From Clostridiales bacterium (GTDB taxonomy: Bacteria > Bacillota > Clostridia > Oscillospirales > Oscillospiraceae): DNA of 64,000 nucleotides. The notes beneath the pieces were generated by a model. The model was given only the letters and a program-made list of their open reading frames with translations. It had not been told where the DNA came from and ran no database searches. Below, piece after piece: positions 18,805 to 27,627 of the stretch. The DNA lies in NCBI GenBank assembly GCA_021202515.1, contig JAJQCW010000057.1:21296-85295 (forward strand). The letters are read 5' to 3'. The translations under genes and the position numbers were made by a program. Numbering within the stretch: the first letter of the stretch is position 1; each line of letters starts with the position of its first letter.

Positions 18805-20001
18805 ATGGCTGCAAAGAAATCCTCCAATTCCTCAGTGAAGGTCGTCCCGCCCTCTGACAAGAGCAAGGCGCTGGAGACCGCCATCTCCCAAATCGAGCGG
18901 GCTTACGGCAAAGGCTCCATCATGCGCATGGGGGACAACGCCTCCATCCAGGTGGAGGCCATTCCCACAGGCTCCCTGGGGCTGGACCTGGCTCTGGGCA
19001 TCGGCGGCGTCCCCCGCGGGCGCATCGTGGAAATCTACGGGCCGGAGTCCTCCGGTAAGACCACTTTGGCCCTGCACATCGTGGCCCAGGCCCAGAAGCT
19101 GGGCGGCGAGGTGGCCTATATCGACGCGGAACACGCCATGGACCCCAGCTATGCCCGCGCCCTGGGCGTGGACATCGACTCCATGCTCATCTCCCAGCCG
19201 GACACCGGCGAGCAGGGGCTCGAAATCTGCGAGCAGTTGGTGCGCTCCGGCGCGCTGGACGTGGTAGTCGTGGACTCCGTGGCGGCGTTGGTGCCCCGCG
19301 CTGAAATCGAGGGCGAGATGGGCGACAGCTTCGTGGGCCTCCAGGCCCGGCTGATGAGCCAGGCCCTGCGGAAGCTGGCCGGCTGCATCTCCAAGACCAA
19401 CTGCGTGGTCATCTTCATCAACCAGCTCCGGGAAAAAATCGGCGTCATGTATGGCAACCCGGAGACCACTACCGGCGGCCGGGCGCTGAAATTCTACGCC
19501 TCCGTCCGCATCGACATCCGCCGTATCCAGTCCCTGAAGGTGGGCGGCGAGGTCGTCGGCAACCACACCCGCGCCAAGGTGGTCAAAAACAAAGTCGCGC
19601 CCCCCTTCCGGGAGGCGGAGTTCGACATCATGTACGGCGAGGGCATCTCCCAGATGGGCGAGCTGGTGGACCTGGGCGTGCAGTTGGGACTGGTGGAGAA
19701 GTCCGGCAGTTGGTTCTCCATGGGGGAGACCCGTTTGGGCCAGGGCCGGGACAGCGCCAAGCTCTACTTCCAAGAGCACCCGGACGAGGCCGCCAAGCTG
19801 GACGCGGCCATTCGCGCCAATTCCTACAAGCTGCTCAGCCGTCAGGGGCTGGCTGCCGCCAGAGCCGCAGGCCGCGCCCCCGTGGAGGAGACAGCGGCAG
19901 CTCCCGCCGAGCCTGCGCCTGCTCCCGCCCCCAGGGACATGGACGACTTCGACAAGCTGATGAACGGGCTGGACATCTCCGCCGAGGACTTTGAGGGCTG
20001 A
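18805..20001 (+). CDS. recA: Recombinase RecA
   Basis: [53 protein letters not shown]. Confidence 0.98.
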   Translation: MAAKKSSNSSVKVVPPSDKSKALETAISQIERAYGKGSIMRMGDNASIQVEAIPTGSLGLDLALGIGGVPRGRIVEIYGPESSGKTTLALHIVAQAQKLGGEVAYIDAEHAMDPSYARALGVDIDSMLISQPDTGEQGLEICEQLVRSGALDVVVVDSVAALVPRAEIEGEMGDSFVGLQARLMSQALRKLAGCISKTNCVVIFINQLREKIGVMYGNPETTTGGRALKFYASVRIDIRRIQSLKVGGEVVGNHTRAKVVKNKVAPPFREAEFDIMYGEGISQMGELVDLGVQLGLVEKSGSWFSMGETRLGQGRDSAKLYFQEHPDEAAKLDAAIRANSYKLLSRQGLAAARAAGRAPVEETAAAPAEPAPAPAPRDMDDFDKLMNGLDISAEDFEG

Positions 20002-20615
20002 TGCCTAGAATCATACGGCTGGAAGCCTCCAAGCACGTCAGGGGTCGGGTGCTGGTCTTTTTCCAGGACAGAGAACTGGTCAAACTCACCGAGGACGAGG
20101 TGCTGCTCCGGGGCCTTTTTGCCGGGCAGGAGCTTTCCGAAGAGGAATACGCCGCCCTGGTGCAGGATGGCAGGCTGTCCTCTGCTAAAACTGCCGCCGC
20201 CCGGCTCTGCTCCAGCAAGCTGCTCTCCCGGGGGGAGCTGCTGCAAAAGCTCCGGGACAAGGGGGAGGACCCCGCCTGTGCGCAGCAGGCGGCGGACTGG
20301 CTGGAAGAGCTGGGGGTGCTGGACGACAGCCGCTATGCCGCCTCCGTCGCCCGGCATTACGCCGCCCGGGGCTACGGGCGCAAAAAGCTGGAGCAGGAGT
20401 TTTTTCGCCGGAAAATCCCCCGTGAACTCTGGCCCCAGGCCCTGGAGGAGCTGCCCGACAGCGCCGGGACCATCGACCGTTTGATTGCCCAGCGGCTCGC
20501 TGACCCTTCCGACCCCAAAGAGGTAAACCGGGTGCAGAACTTCCTGCTCCGCCGGGGGTTTTCCTGGGGAGAGGTCAGAGAGGGGCTGGAGCGGTATCTG
20601 GCGGAACAGGGGTAA
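20001..20615 (+). CDS. recX: Regulatory protein RecX
   Basis: Immediately downstream of recA with overlapping stop/start; SRGELLQKLRDKGEDPACAQQAADWLEELGVLDDSRYAASVARHYAARGYGRKKLEQEFFRRKI. Confidence 0.9.
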   Translation: MPRIIRLEASKHVRGRVLVFFQDRELVKLTEDEVLLRGLFAGQELSEEEYAALVQDGRLSSAKTAAARLCSSKLLSRGELLQKLRDKGEDPACAQQAADWLEELGVLDDSRYAASVARHYAARGYGRKKLEQEFFRRKIPRELWPQALEELPDSAGTIDRLIAQRLADPSDPKEVNRVQNFLLRRGFSWGEVREGLERYLAEQG

Positions 20616-20649
20616 GACCCCTGTGTTAAGAATAAATCTTGCTTGTCTG

Positions 20650-20765
20650 GTATCTGACCACCCCTCTTGCCTCCCCTGAAAGGGCAGGGAGGGGCAAAGC
20701 CCCGGAAGTGCCGCTTGACGGCGGAGGAGGGCCGCCGCCTTTAGGCGGTGGCGGATGGGTTTCCC
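20650..20765. repeat. Family-2 repeat, inverted orientation
   Basis: ccctgaaagggcagggaggggcaaagccccggaagtgccgcttgacggcggaggagggccgccgcctttaggcggtggcgg. Confidence 0.85.
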
Positions 20766-20835
20766 GCTGGAATCACTGACAACGTTGATTCACACGAATC
20801 CCCAAATCAATTTCCATCCCAAAAGAGGAATCCAC

Positions 20836-22176
20836 ATGAACCACTACAAAATCGCCTTCATCTCCCTGGGCTGCGACAAAAACCGGGTGAACCTGGAACA
20901 GATGATGAGCCTGGTGCAGGACGCGGGCCACACAATCGTCTCCCAGCCGGAGGGGGCGGACGTCTGCGTCATCAACACCTGCGGCTTCATCGACGCCGCC
21001 AAGGAGGAGGGCATTGCCAACATTTTGGCTATGGCCCACCTGAAAGAAGAAGGTTCCCTGACCAAAATTCTGGTCACCGGCTGCCTGAGCCAGCGCTATC
21101 GGGAGGAAATCAAGGAATCCCTCCCGGAGGTGGACGGTATCCTCGGCACCGGCAGCTACACCGACATCGTCGCCGCCATCGAGGACGTAATGGGGGAGCG
21201 CTTTCCCGAATACTACGGGGACATCAACCACACCGACGACGAGGGCCTGCGGGTGCTGACCACCGAGCCGTATTTCGCCTATCTCAAGGTGGCGGAGGGC
21301 TGCAACAACAACTGCGCCTTCTGCGCCATCCCCCGCATCCGGGGCCGCTACCGCAGCCGCCCCATGGAAAACCTGCTGGCGGAGGCCCGGTATCTCTCCG
21401 AGCAGGGGGTGCAGGAGCTGATTTTGATCGCGCAGGACGTGACCCGCTACGGCACCGACCTGTACCACACCCACAAGCTGCCCGACCTGCTGCGGGAGCT
21501 GTGCAAACTGGACTTCCACTGGATACGGCTCCACTACCTCTACCCCAACGACCTGACCGACGAAATGCTGGAGGTCATCGCCACGGAGCCGAAAATCGTC
21601 CACTATTTGGACATCCCCCTCCAGCACTGCAACGACGAGCTGCTCTCCGTTATGCACCGGCGGGGCACCAAGGCGGAAATCATCAACTTGCTGGATAAAA
21701 TTCGACAAAAAATACCGGATGTAGTCTTTCGGACCTCCCTCATCACCGGTCTCCCCGGCGAGGACGAGGAAAAATTCGACGAGCTGTGTGACTTCCTCCG
21801 TGAGCAGAAGTTGGTGCGGGCGGGAGTGTTCCAGTTCTCCCCGGAGGAGGGGACTCGCGCCGCCACCATGCCAAATCAGGTGGAGCCGGAGGTGGCCGCC
21901 CGGCGGCTGGAGCTGCTGGTGGACCTCCAGAGCGACGTGATGGACGAATACAACGAATCCCGCCTGGGCGAGACGGTAGAGGTGCTGGTGGAGGGCTTCG
22001 ATGAGGAAATGGGCTGCTGGCGGGGCCGCACCTACGCCGACGCCCCGGACATCGACGGCCACGTCTACTTCACCGCCGCGGGAGAAATTCCCGCCGGCAG
22101 CTTCGTCCCCGTCCTGTTGACGGACACGGTGGATGGTGATATGATGGGGGAAATCCAAGACGACGCTGAGGAGTAA
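20836..22176 (+). CDS. rimO: Ribosomal protein S12 methylthiotransferase RimO
   Basis: KIAFISLGCDKNRVNLEQM...CVINTCGFIDAAKEE...VAEGCNNNCAFCAIPRIRGRYRSRP radical SAM/MTTase signatures. Confidence 0.95.
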   Translation: MNHYKIAFISLGCDKNRVNLEQMMSLVQDAGHTIVSQPEGADVCVINTCGFIDAAKEEGIANILAMAHLKEEGSLTKILVTGCLSQRYREEIKESLPEVDGILGTGSYTDIVAAIEDVMGERFPEYYGDINHTDDEGLRVLTTEPYFAYLKVAEGCNNNCAFCAIPRIRGRYRSRPMENLLAEARYLSEQGVQELILIAQDVTRYGTDLYHTHKLPDLLRELCKLDFHWIRLHYLYPNDLTDEMLEVIATEPKIVHYLDIPLQHCNDELLSVMHRRGTKAEIINLLDKIRQKIPDVVFRTSLITGLPGEDEEKFDELCDFLREQKLVRAGVFQFSPEEGTRAATMPNQVEPEVAARRLELLVDLQSDVMDEYNESRLGETVEVLVEGFDEEMGCWRGRTYADAPDIDGHVYFTAAGEIPAGSFVPVLLTDTVDGDMMGEIQDDAEE

Positions 22177-22244
22177 GCCCCAAGTGCTGCCGCCCCACCC
22201 TTTCCCCGCGCAATGCCGGAACCGTTCTTTAGGAGAGTTGAAAT

Positions 22245-22772
22245 ATGAACACTGCTAACAAAATCACAATGGTTCGGGTCGTTCTGATCCCTGTTTTTCT
22301 CGTCGTCCTCTATTTGGACTTTCCCTATCACATCTGGGTGGGGCTGGCCGTCTTTCTCATCGCCAGCCTCAGCGACTTTCTGGACGGCTATATCGCCCGC
22401 TCCCGGAACATGATCACCGACTTCGGCAAGTTCATGGACCCCATCGCGGACAAGATGCTGGTCACCTCCGCCATGTGTATGTTCGTGGCCTGGGGCCGGA
22501 TGGAGGCGTGGATGCTGCTGGTGGTGCTGACGCGGGAGTTCGCCGTCTCCGCCATGCGGCTGGTGGCGGCCAGCGAGGGCAAGGTCATTGCCGCCGCCTG
22601 GTCCGGCAAGGTGAAAACCGCCTCCACCATGGTCTGCATCATCCTGATGCTGGCGGTGTCCATCCCCGTGCTGGATACCCTTTGCTGCTGGGTCATCGTG
22701 GTGACCACGGTATATTCCGGCGTGGAATACTTCGTCAAGAACAAGGATGTCATCAATTGGGCGGATATGTGA
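22245..22772 (+). CDS. pgsA: CDP-diacylglycerol--glycerol-3-phosphate 3-phosphatidyltransferase
   Basis: NKITMVRVVLIPVFLVVLY...ASLSDFLDGYIARSRNMITDFGKFMDPIADKMLV CDP-alcohol phosphatidyltransferase motif. Confidence 0.95.
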   Translation: MNTANKITMVRVVLIPVFLVVLYLDFPYHIWVGLAVFLIASLSDFLDGYIARSRNMITDFGKFMDPIADKMLVTSAMCMFVAWGRMEAWMLLVVLTREFAVSAMRLVAASEGKVIAAAWSGKVKTASTMVCIILMLAVSIPVLDTLCCWVIVVTTVYSGVEYFVKNKDVINWADM

Positions 22773-23337
22773 CGCCGTGAAGGTGCTGAAAAAGGGGCTG
22801 CTGGCCCTGTTGGGAGTGGTTTTCGCGGGAGCGGTCCTCTTGTTCGTGGTGTTCCCCCTGGCCGCGCCCTATCAATACCACAATGTCTGCTATAAAATCT
22901 CCAACCTGACCATGCTTCGCATCCCCAGCCTGTGGAGCCGGGGCGTGGCTCTCTCTGGGGAGGAAGTCGCCCAGGCGTCGGAGGACATCGCCGCGTGGCT
23001 GGCCACAGAGGGGCTGGACACCTCTGTGGACCCTGATTATCCTGACGTGACCATGACCGCACTCCAGGGCCGCTGGATGTGGAAAAATCTCGGCGGGGAT
23101 TCGGAGGAGCTGTATTTCAACGGCAACCAGTGTACCGTCACCATCTCCTATCTGGACATGGAGGAGGAGACCTACGACTGCGCCATTCTAAACCGCTCGG
23201 CGGCGGGGCTTTGTCCCAAGCTGGTAATTTTCAACTACCCCGGCGAGACCGCCGGGCTGACCTACTACATCACCGAGGTCAGCGACGACACCTTTTACTG
23301 CGCCGCCCAGGAGATGTTGTTCTACCGGGTGGAGTAG
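22747..23337 (+). CDS. Hypothetical membrane-anchored protein
   Basis: Overlaps pgsA end; N-terminal TM; start uncertain (an alternative GTG near 22777). Confidence 0.55.
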   Translation: MSSIGRICDAVKVLKKGLLALLGVVFAGAVLLFVVFPLAAPYQYHNVCYKISNLTMLRIPSLWSRGVALSGEEVAQASEDIAAWLATEGLDTSVDPDYPDVTMTALQGRWMWKNLGGDSEELYFNGNQCTVTISYLDMEEETYDCAILNRSAAGLCPKLVIFNYPGETAGLTYYITEVSDDTFYCAAQEMLFYRVE

Positions 23338-23361
23338 CGACAAAAAATGCAAACTGCCCCC

Positions 23362-23390
23362 TTGCGTTTGCCGAACGAATATGGTATGAT
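23362..23390 (+). promoter_or_regulatory. Promoter TTGCGT-N17-TATGAT upstream of mntP riboswitch
   Basis: ttgcgt at 23362-23367, tatgat at 23385-23390. Confidence 0.5.
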
Positions 23391-23393
23391 GTA

Positions 23394-23530
23394 AAGGAAT
23401 AAGGGAGTAGTCGGCACAGCTATGGCAAGTGTGCGCCGGGGTCAACAGCCTGGAAGAGATTCCTGGCCCCGGCTGAAATGACGAGACTTATCTGCATGAG
23501 GAGCAGATAGGTCTCGCCTTTTTTTATTCT
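23394..23530 (+). ncRNA. yybP-ykoY (Mn2+) riboswitch with terminator
   Basis: aaggaataagggagtag...ggggtcaacagcc...ctggccccggctgaaatgacgagactt followed by gagacttatctgcatgaggagcagataggtctcgcctttttt; located upstream of mntP. Confidence 0.88.
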
Positions 23531-23655
23531 GACTATCCCGGCGCAAAAAAATGCGGCGCGTTATGCCGCGCCGCAGAGGAGAAATGAGGAAACGCTGCGC
23601 AATCGACCTTGCCGAACGGTACGGAGTTTCCTCAACAAATGAGGAGGAGAACAAC

Positions 23656-24219
23656 ATGGGATTGTGGGAATTGTTTGTCATTGCGGTGGGCCTGTCCATG
23701 GACGCTTTCGCGGTGGCGGTGTGCAAGGGCCTTTCTGTGGAGAAAGTGCGGCCCAGGCATCTGCTGTGCGTGGGGCTGTGGTTCGGCGGCTTTCAGGCGC
23801 TGATGCCCCTCATCGGCTACCTGCTGGGCAGCGGCTTCCAGAGCCTGGTGGAGCATGTGGACCACTGGATCGCCTTTGTGCTGCTGGCGCTGATCGGCGG
23901 CAACATGGTCCGAGAGTCCCGGGGTGAGGCGGAGGAAGTGGACGCCTCCTTCGCGGTCGGGGCGATGCTGGCCCTGGCGGTGGCCACCAGCATCGACGCG
24001 CTGGCCGTGGGCGTAACTTTTGCCTTTTTGCAGGTGGACATCCTCCCGGCGGTGTGCTTCATCGGCTGTATCACCTTCGTGCTGTCCTGTGTGGGCTTGC
24101 AGGTGGGCAACGTGTTCGGCGCCCGGTACAAGTCGCGTGCGGAGTTGGTCGGGGGGCTGGTGCTGATTCTGATGGGCGTCAAGATTTTGCTGGAGCATTT
24201 GGGGGTCATCGGGTTTTAA
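23656..24219 (+). CDS. mntP: Manganese efflux pump MntP
   Basis: [34 protein letters not shown]...[17 protein letters not shown]; preceded by a yybP-ykoY element. Confidence 0.93.
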   Translation: MGLWELFVIAVGLSMDAFAVAVCKGLSVEKVRPRHLLCVGLWFGGFQALMPLIGYLLGSGFQSLVEHVDHWIAFVLLALIGGNMVRESRGEAEEVDASFAVGAMLALAVATSIDALAVGVTFAFLQVDILPAVCFIGCITFVLSCVGLQVGNVFGARYKSRAELVGGLVLILMGVKILLEHLGVIGF

Positions 24220-24226
24220 GCCGCAC

Positions 24227-25030
24227 TCACTCCAAATACGTCATGGGGTCCACCGCCTCCCCGTCCTGTTCCACGGCGAAGTGGAGCCACGCGGTCTCGT
24301 TGCGCTCGCCGGAGGCGGTCTCCCCCACTGTGCCGATGACATCACCGGCGGAAACGGTGTCCCCGGCGGTGACGGCCACGTCCTCCGCCAGGTTGCCGTA
24401 TAAGGTGGTCAGGCCGCTGCCGCAGTCCACCGTCACCGTCCGGCCCAGCAGCACGTCGTCCTGGACGGAGATAACCGTGCCGGAGCAGGCGGCCACCACC
24501 TCCTGCCCCACCTCAGCGGAGAGGTCTACCCCGCTGTGGGTGCGCCAGTCGCCCAGGGCTTCGTTATAGGTCAGGGTGTCGCTGGAAAAGGCGGCCACCA
24601 CCGCCCCCTCCAGGGGCCAGACCCACTCTGAGACCTCGGCGGCGGTCTCCGTCACTGGCTCCAGGGTCTCGGCAGATTCTTCTGTCACGGCAGCTTCCGC
24701 CGCAGTTTCGGCGGTTTCGGTGTTCGCCGTTTCCTCTGCGTCAGAGGCGGCTGGGGCGTCGCTGGGAGCGTCCTCCTCGGTGATGTCCTCGGTGTCCGCC
24801 GGGTCGGTGGAACTGTCCGCGTCACCGGCAGTTTCCTCGGATTCCTCCGGCTCCAGGGTGACGGTCTCCACCGCGCTGGCTTCCTCCGCCATCTCGCTTG
24901 CCAGGGTCGCCCCCTGCCACAAATACCAGCAGGACACGCCGATGGCGGCCAGGCACAGGGCCAGGGCGATGTAGAAGCCCCTGCCGTTGAGGAAATTGGT
25001 CAGCTTTTGGGTAAAAGAATGTTTTTTCAT
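24227..25030 (-). CDS. M23 family peptidase (SpoIIQ-like)
   Basis: MKKHSFTQKLTNFLNGRGFYIALALCLAAIGVSCWYLW; acidic linker; HSGVDLSAEVGQEVVAACSGTVISVQDDVLLGRTVTVDCGSGLTTLYGNL. Confidence 0.85.
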   Translation of the reverse strand: MKKHSFTQKLTNFLNGRGFYIALALCLAAIGVSCWYLWQGATLASEMAEEASAVETVTLEPEESEETAGDADSSTDPADTEDITEEDAPSDAPAASDAEETANTETAETAAEAAVTEESAETLEPVTETAAEVSEWVWPLEGAVVAAFSSDTLTYNEALGDWRTHSGVDLSAEVGQEVVAACSGTVISVQDDVLLGRTVTVDCGSGLTTLYGNLAEDVAVTAGDTVSAGDVIGTVGETASGERNETAWLHFAVEQDGEAVDPMTYLE

Positions 25031-25110
25031 GGTCAAATTACCTCCATGCAGGAAGGATAACCCGATTTTTCCAGAATTATACCCAAAAGCCCGAAAAGCT
25101 GCGTTCCCGT

Positions 25111-25263
25111 TTACGAGGCGTACCGCTCCTGCTGATTCAGCCAATCCTCCTCCTCCCGCAGCTCCGCCCAGGCTTCGCTGACGGTGTCGGCGGAGAAGAG
25201 GAACTGACCGGACAAATCATAGACTTCCACATGGCCGCGAACATTGCGCATTTCAACTGACAT
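25111..25263 (-). CDS. Small 50-aa hypothetical protein
   Basis: Hand translation MSVEMRNVRGHVEVYDLSGQFLFSADTVSEAWAELREEEDWLNQQERYAS*; RBS AAGGAGGTTCCGTT upstream; below ORF-track cutoff. Confidence 0.6.
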   Translation of the reverse strand: MSVEMRNVRGHVEVYDLSGQFLFSADTVSEAWAELREEEDWLNQQERYAS

Positions 25264-25440
25264 AACGGAACCTCCTTATCGTGTGAAAACGGTTGGTTTT
25301 TTGATAAGGATAGTATACCAAAGTCAAAGTCCCGAAAACCGGACTATGCGGCCGGTTTGCAAAAAATTTTTGAGAAAAAACAACAGGAACGGCGGCTCCC
25401 TTCCACGGGGAACCGCCGCCGTTTTGTTGTTGCGCAACGT

Positions 25441-25788
25441 TTATAAATCCTGAATCCGCATTTTGTCCATCTGGTTCTGCCTGCGGTACTTTCTCCGGCA
25501 GACGTAGTAAATGAGCAGCAGCAGAGCGATGGGCAGAACCAGCGCCAAAGCCACAAAAATATGGGAAAACAGAAGCGGAAGAAATACCGAAACCACGGCC
25601 TTTAGAGTGGGCGCGCCGGTAGCGTACAGCGTCCCGACAACGAACCCCACCAGGTACAGCACCGGCAGAATCAGGCCGGGGATTCGGCTCTCCATCCGGG
25701 AGAGAAAAATTTGCAGGACGATGGCCCCAATGGGCAGCACCAGGAAAAAGACGAGCAGTATCGTAACGCTGGCAGCACTGATAGCCAT
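25441..25788 (-). CDS. Hypothetical multi-TM membrane protein
   Basis: 115 aa, three or more hydrophobic segments, basic C-terminus; directly downstream of the DUF2089-like gene. Confidence 0.65.
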   Translation of the reverse strand: MAISAASVTILLVFFLVLPIGAIVLQIFLSRMESRIPGLILPVLYLVGFVVGTLYATGAPTLKAVVSVFLPLLFSHIFVALALVLPIALLLLIYYVCRRKYRRQNQMDKMRIQDL

Positions 25789-25815
25789 ATGGATTCCTCC
25801 TTTACAGTTGGGTCT

Positions 25816-26124
25816 TTACCTCGCTTGACCGGGGGATTTCGATTTTTTGTACTCGTTGATGAGCAGTTTGGCCGTGTCGAAGTCCAGCTTCTCGTTGACG
25901 GCCAGCCGCTTGACCAGGGCGATGTAGGGGTCCTTTTCGCCGCTCTCCCCCAGCTCGATTTTCTGAATGAGCCGGTCCAGCCGCAGCCGGACGGTGGGGT
26001 AGGAGACGCCGTACTCGGCGGCGACCTTTTTCAGCGAGCCGGAGGCCAGCACGAAGCGCCGGACAAAGGCCAAATCTTCCTCGTCCAGATTTACCATCCA
26101 TTCCGGCAGAAATTCAATGGCCAT
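25816..26124 (-). CDS. DUF2089-like HTH regulator
   Basis: VRRFVLASGSLKKVAAEYGVSYPTVRLRLDRLIQKIEL helix-turn-helix; RBS ggagggc upstream of MAIEFLPEWM. Confidence 0.75.
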   Translation of the reverse strand: MAIEFLPEWMVNLDEEDLAFVRRFVLASGSLKKVAAEYGVSYPTVRLRLDRLIQKIELGESGEKDPYIALVKRLAVNEKLDFDTAKLLINEYKKSKSPGQAR

Positions 26125-26155
26125 GGACAGCCCTCCTTTCATTAAATTTAGTATA

Positions 26156-26174
26156 TACTTTAATATTATTAAAG
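26156..26174. promoter_or_regulatory. Perfect palindrome, candidate operator upstream of DUF2089-like regulator
   Basis: ACTTTAATA-t-TATTAAAGT, about 32 bp upstream of the start codon. Confidence 0.5.
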
Positions 26175-26505
26175 TCAATAGCAAAGAATGATTTTATAAA
26201 ATTTATTTTCCCGTCTTGCCAGAGGCGGCACGGGCGACAGTGAAGAGGACGCCAAGCCAAAATCGGACAGTGACTCCTGACCCTAATTCCATCCCATCCA
26301 AATCCGGCAATCCGTTCTTCGATGGGTGGGTTGCTTTTTTAAGAGCCTGTAGCACGGTTCATGTGGCATTGCCGGAAATTTCAATATGGCCTGGGTCAGA
26401 AGCGACATGTCCAACGAAACATAGCCTTGCGTTATAGCCGGATATTTTATTTAACCATTGGACAGTTTTTGCATGAGATAGTACGATGACAGTGCCATTT
26501 GAAGC

Positions 26506-26590
26506 GTTTTTGCGCCGCCGGGGCCGCATGTTCGACCAAAATCCGAGATTTTGGTCGAGAGTCTGTCGTTTTTCGACAGGCTCAACGAAC
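26506..26590. repeat. Family-3 repeat fragment
   Basis: ggggccgcatgttcgaccaaaatccgagattttggtcgagagtctgtcgtttttcgacaggctcaa; matches the reverse complement of 63889-63945. Confidence 0.75.
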
Positions 26591-26757
26591 AGAGTGAAAT
26601 GCGTGGTTCATCCTGTATTTTACGACACTTGTCTGATTTTGTCCATTGATGAACGTCTCACAGGAGGGTAAAATATAAATCGTGCGATACATGTCGCACG
26701 ATAAATACGTCAGCCAGGGAGATGCACCTGGATGGAACAGGCAGAGGGAACACAGCC

Positions 26758-27627
26758 ATGATGGAACACGACAAGCAATCAGAAAGCGGTGTCAACGTCC
26801 TGTACTGTGGGGACAGAAACATCGAGGACGGCCTGATCCTGTCTGTCTTGTCGCTGCTCAGACACACGGCGGAGCCGCTGCATATCTTTGTGATGACGAT
26901 GAATCTGACCTTGGGGGAGCGTCAGATTTTACCTGTCACCCAGGGGACCATTCAATATCTGGATGGCTATGTCAAACAGAAAAATAAGGATAACTCCATC
27001 ACACGCATTGATGCAACCAGTCTGTTCCAGGCGGAGCCGCCCACGGCCAACCTGGGCACCCGCTTCACTCCCTGCTGTATGCTGCGGCTGTATGCCGACC
27101 AGGTGCCAGAGCTGCCGGAGCGCATCCTGTATTTGGACAACGACGTGCTGTGCCGGGGGGATTACAGCGCCTTTTACCACCAGGACATGGAGGGGTGTGA
27201 GCTGGCCGGCGTGCTGGACTATTATGGGAAGTGGTTCTTCCGAAACCGCTTGTTCCACATGGATTACCTCAACTCCGGGGTGCTGCTGCTGAACCTGAGA
27301 CACATCCGGGAGACCGGCCTGTTCGCCCGGTGCAGGGCCATGTGCCGTGATAAACAAATGTTCATGCCGGATCAGTCCGCTATCAACAAGCTGGCCCAGT
27401 CCAAAAAGCACTGGGGCCGGGCCTACAACGAGCAGCGGAAGCTGCATCAAAACACCGTTTTTCAACATTTCACCACCAGCTTTCGCTTTTTCCCCTGGAT
27501 ACACACCCTGACGGTGAAGCCCTGGCAGATCGAGCAGGTGCACCAAAAGCTGAAGCTGCATGAATATGATGACATTTTTCAGGAGTATACTGATGTCACC
27601 ACGACAATGAAAGGATACTTGCTATGA
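26758..27627 (+). CDS. Glycosyltransferase family 8
   Basis: VLYCGDRNIEDGLILSVLSLLRHT...RILYLDNDVLCRGDYSAFY...YLNSGVLLLNLRHIRETGLF. Confidence 0.88.
   Translation: MMEHDKQSESGVNVLYCGDRNIEDGLILSVLSLLRHTAEPLHIFVMTMNLTLGERQILPVTQGTIQYLDGYVKQKNKDNSITRIDATSLFQAEPPTANLGTRFTPCCMLRLYADQVPELPERILYLDNDVLCRGDYSAFYHQDMEGCELAGVLDYYGKWFFRNRLFHMDYLNSGVLLLNLRHIRETGLFARCRAMCRDKQMFMPDQSAINKLAQSKKHWGRAYNEQRKLHQNTVFQHFTTSFRFFPWIHTLTVKPWQIEQVHQKLKLHEYDDIFQEYTDVTTTMKGYLL

Noticed and set aside
24576-24974. 132-aa Ser/Ala-rich plus-strand ORF
   Set aside because: Antisense of the acidic linker in the M23 peptidase gene.
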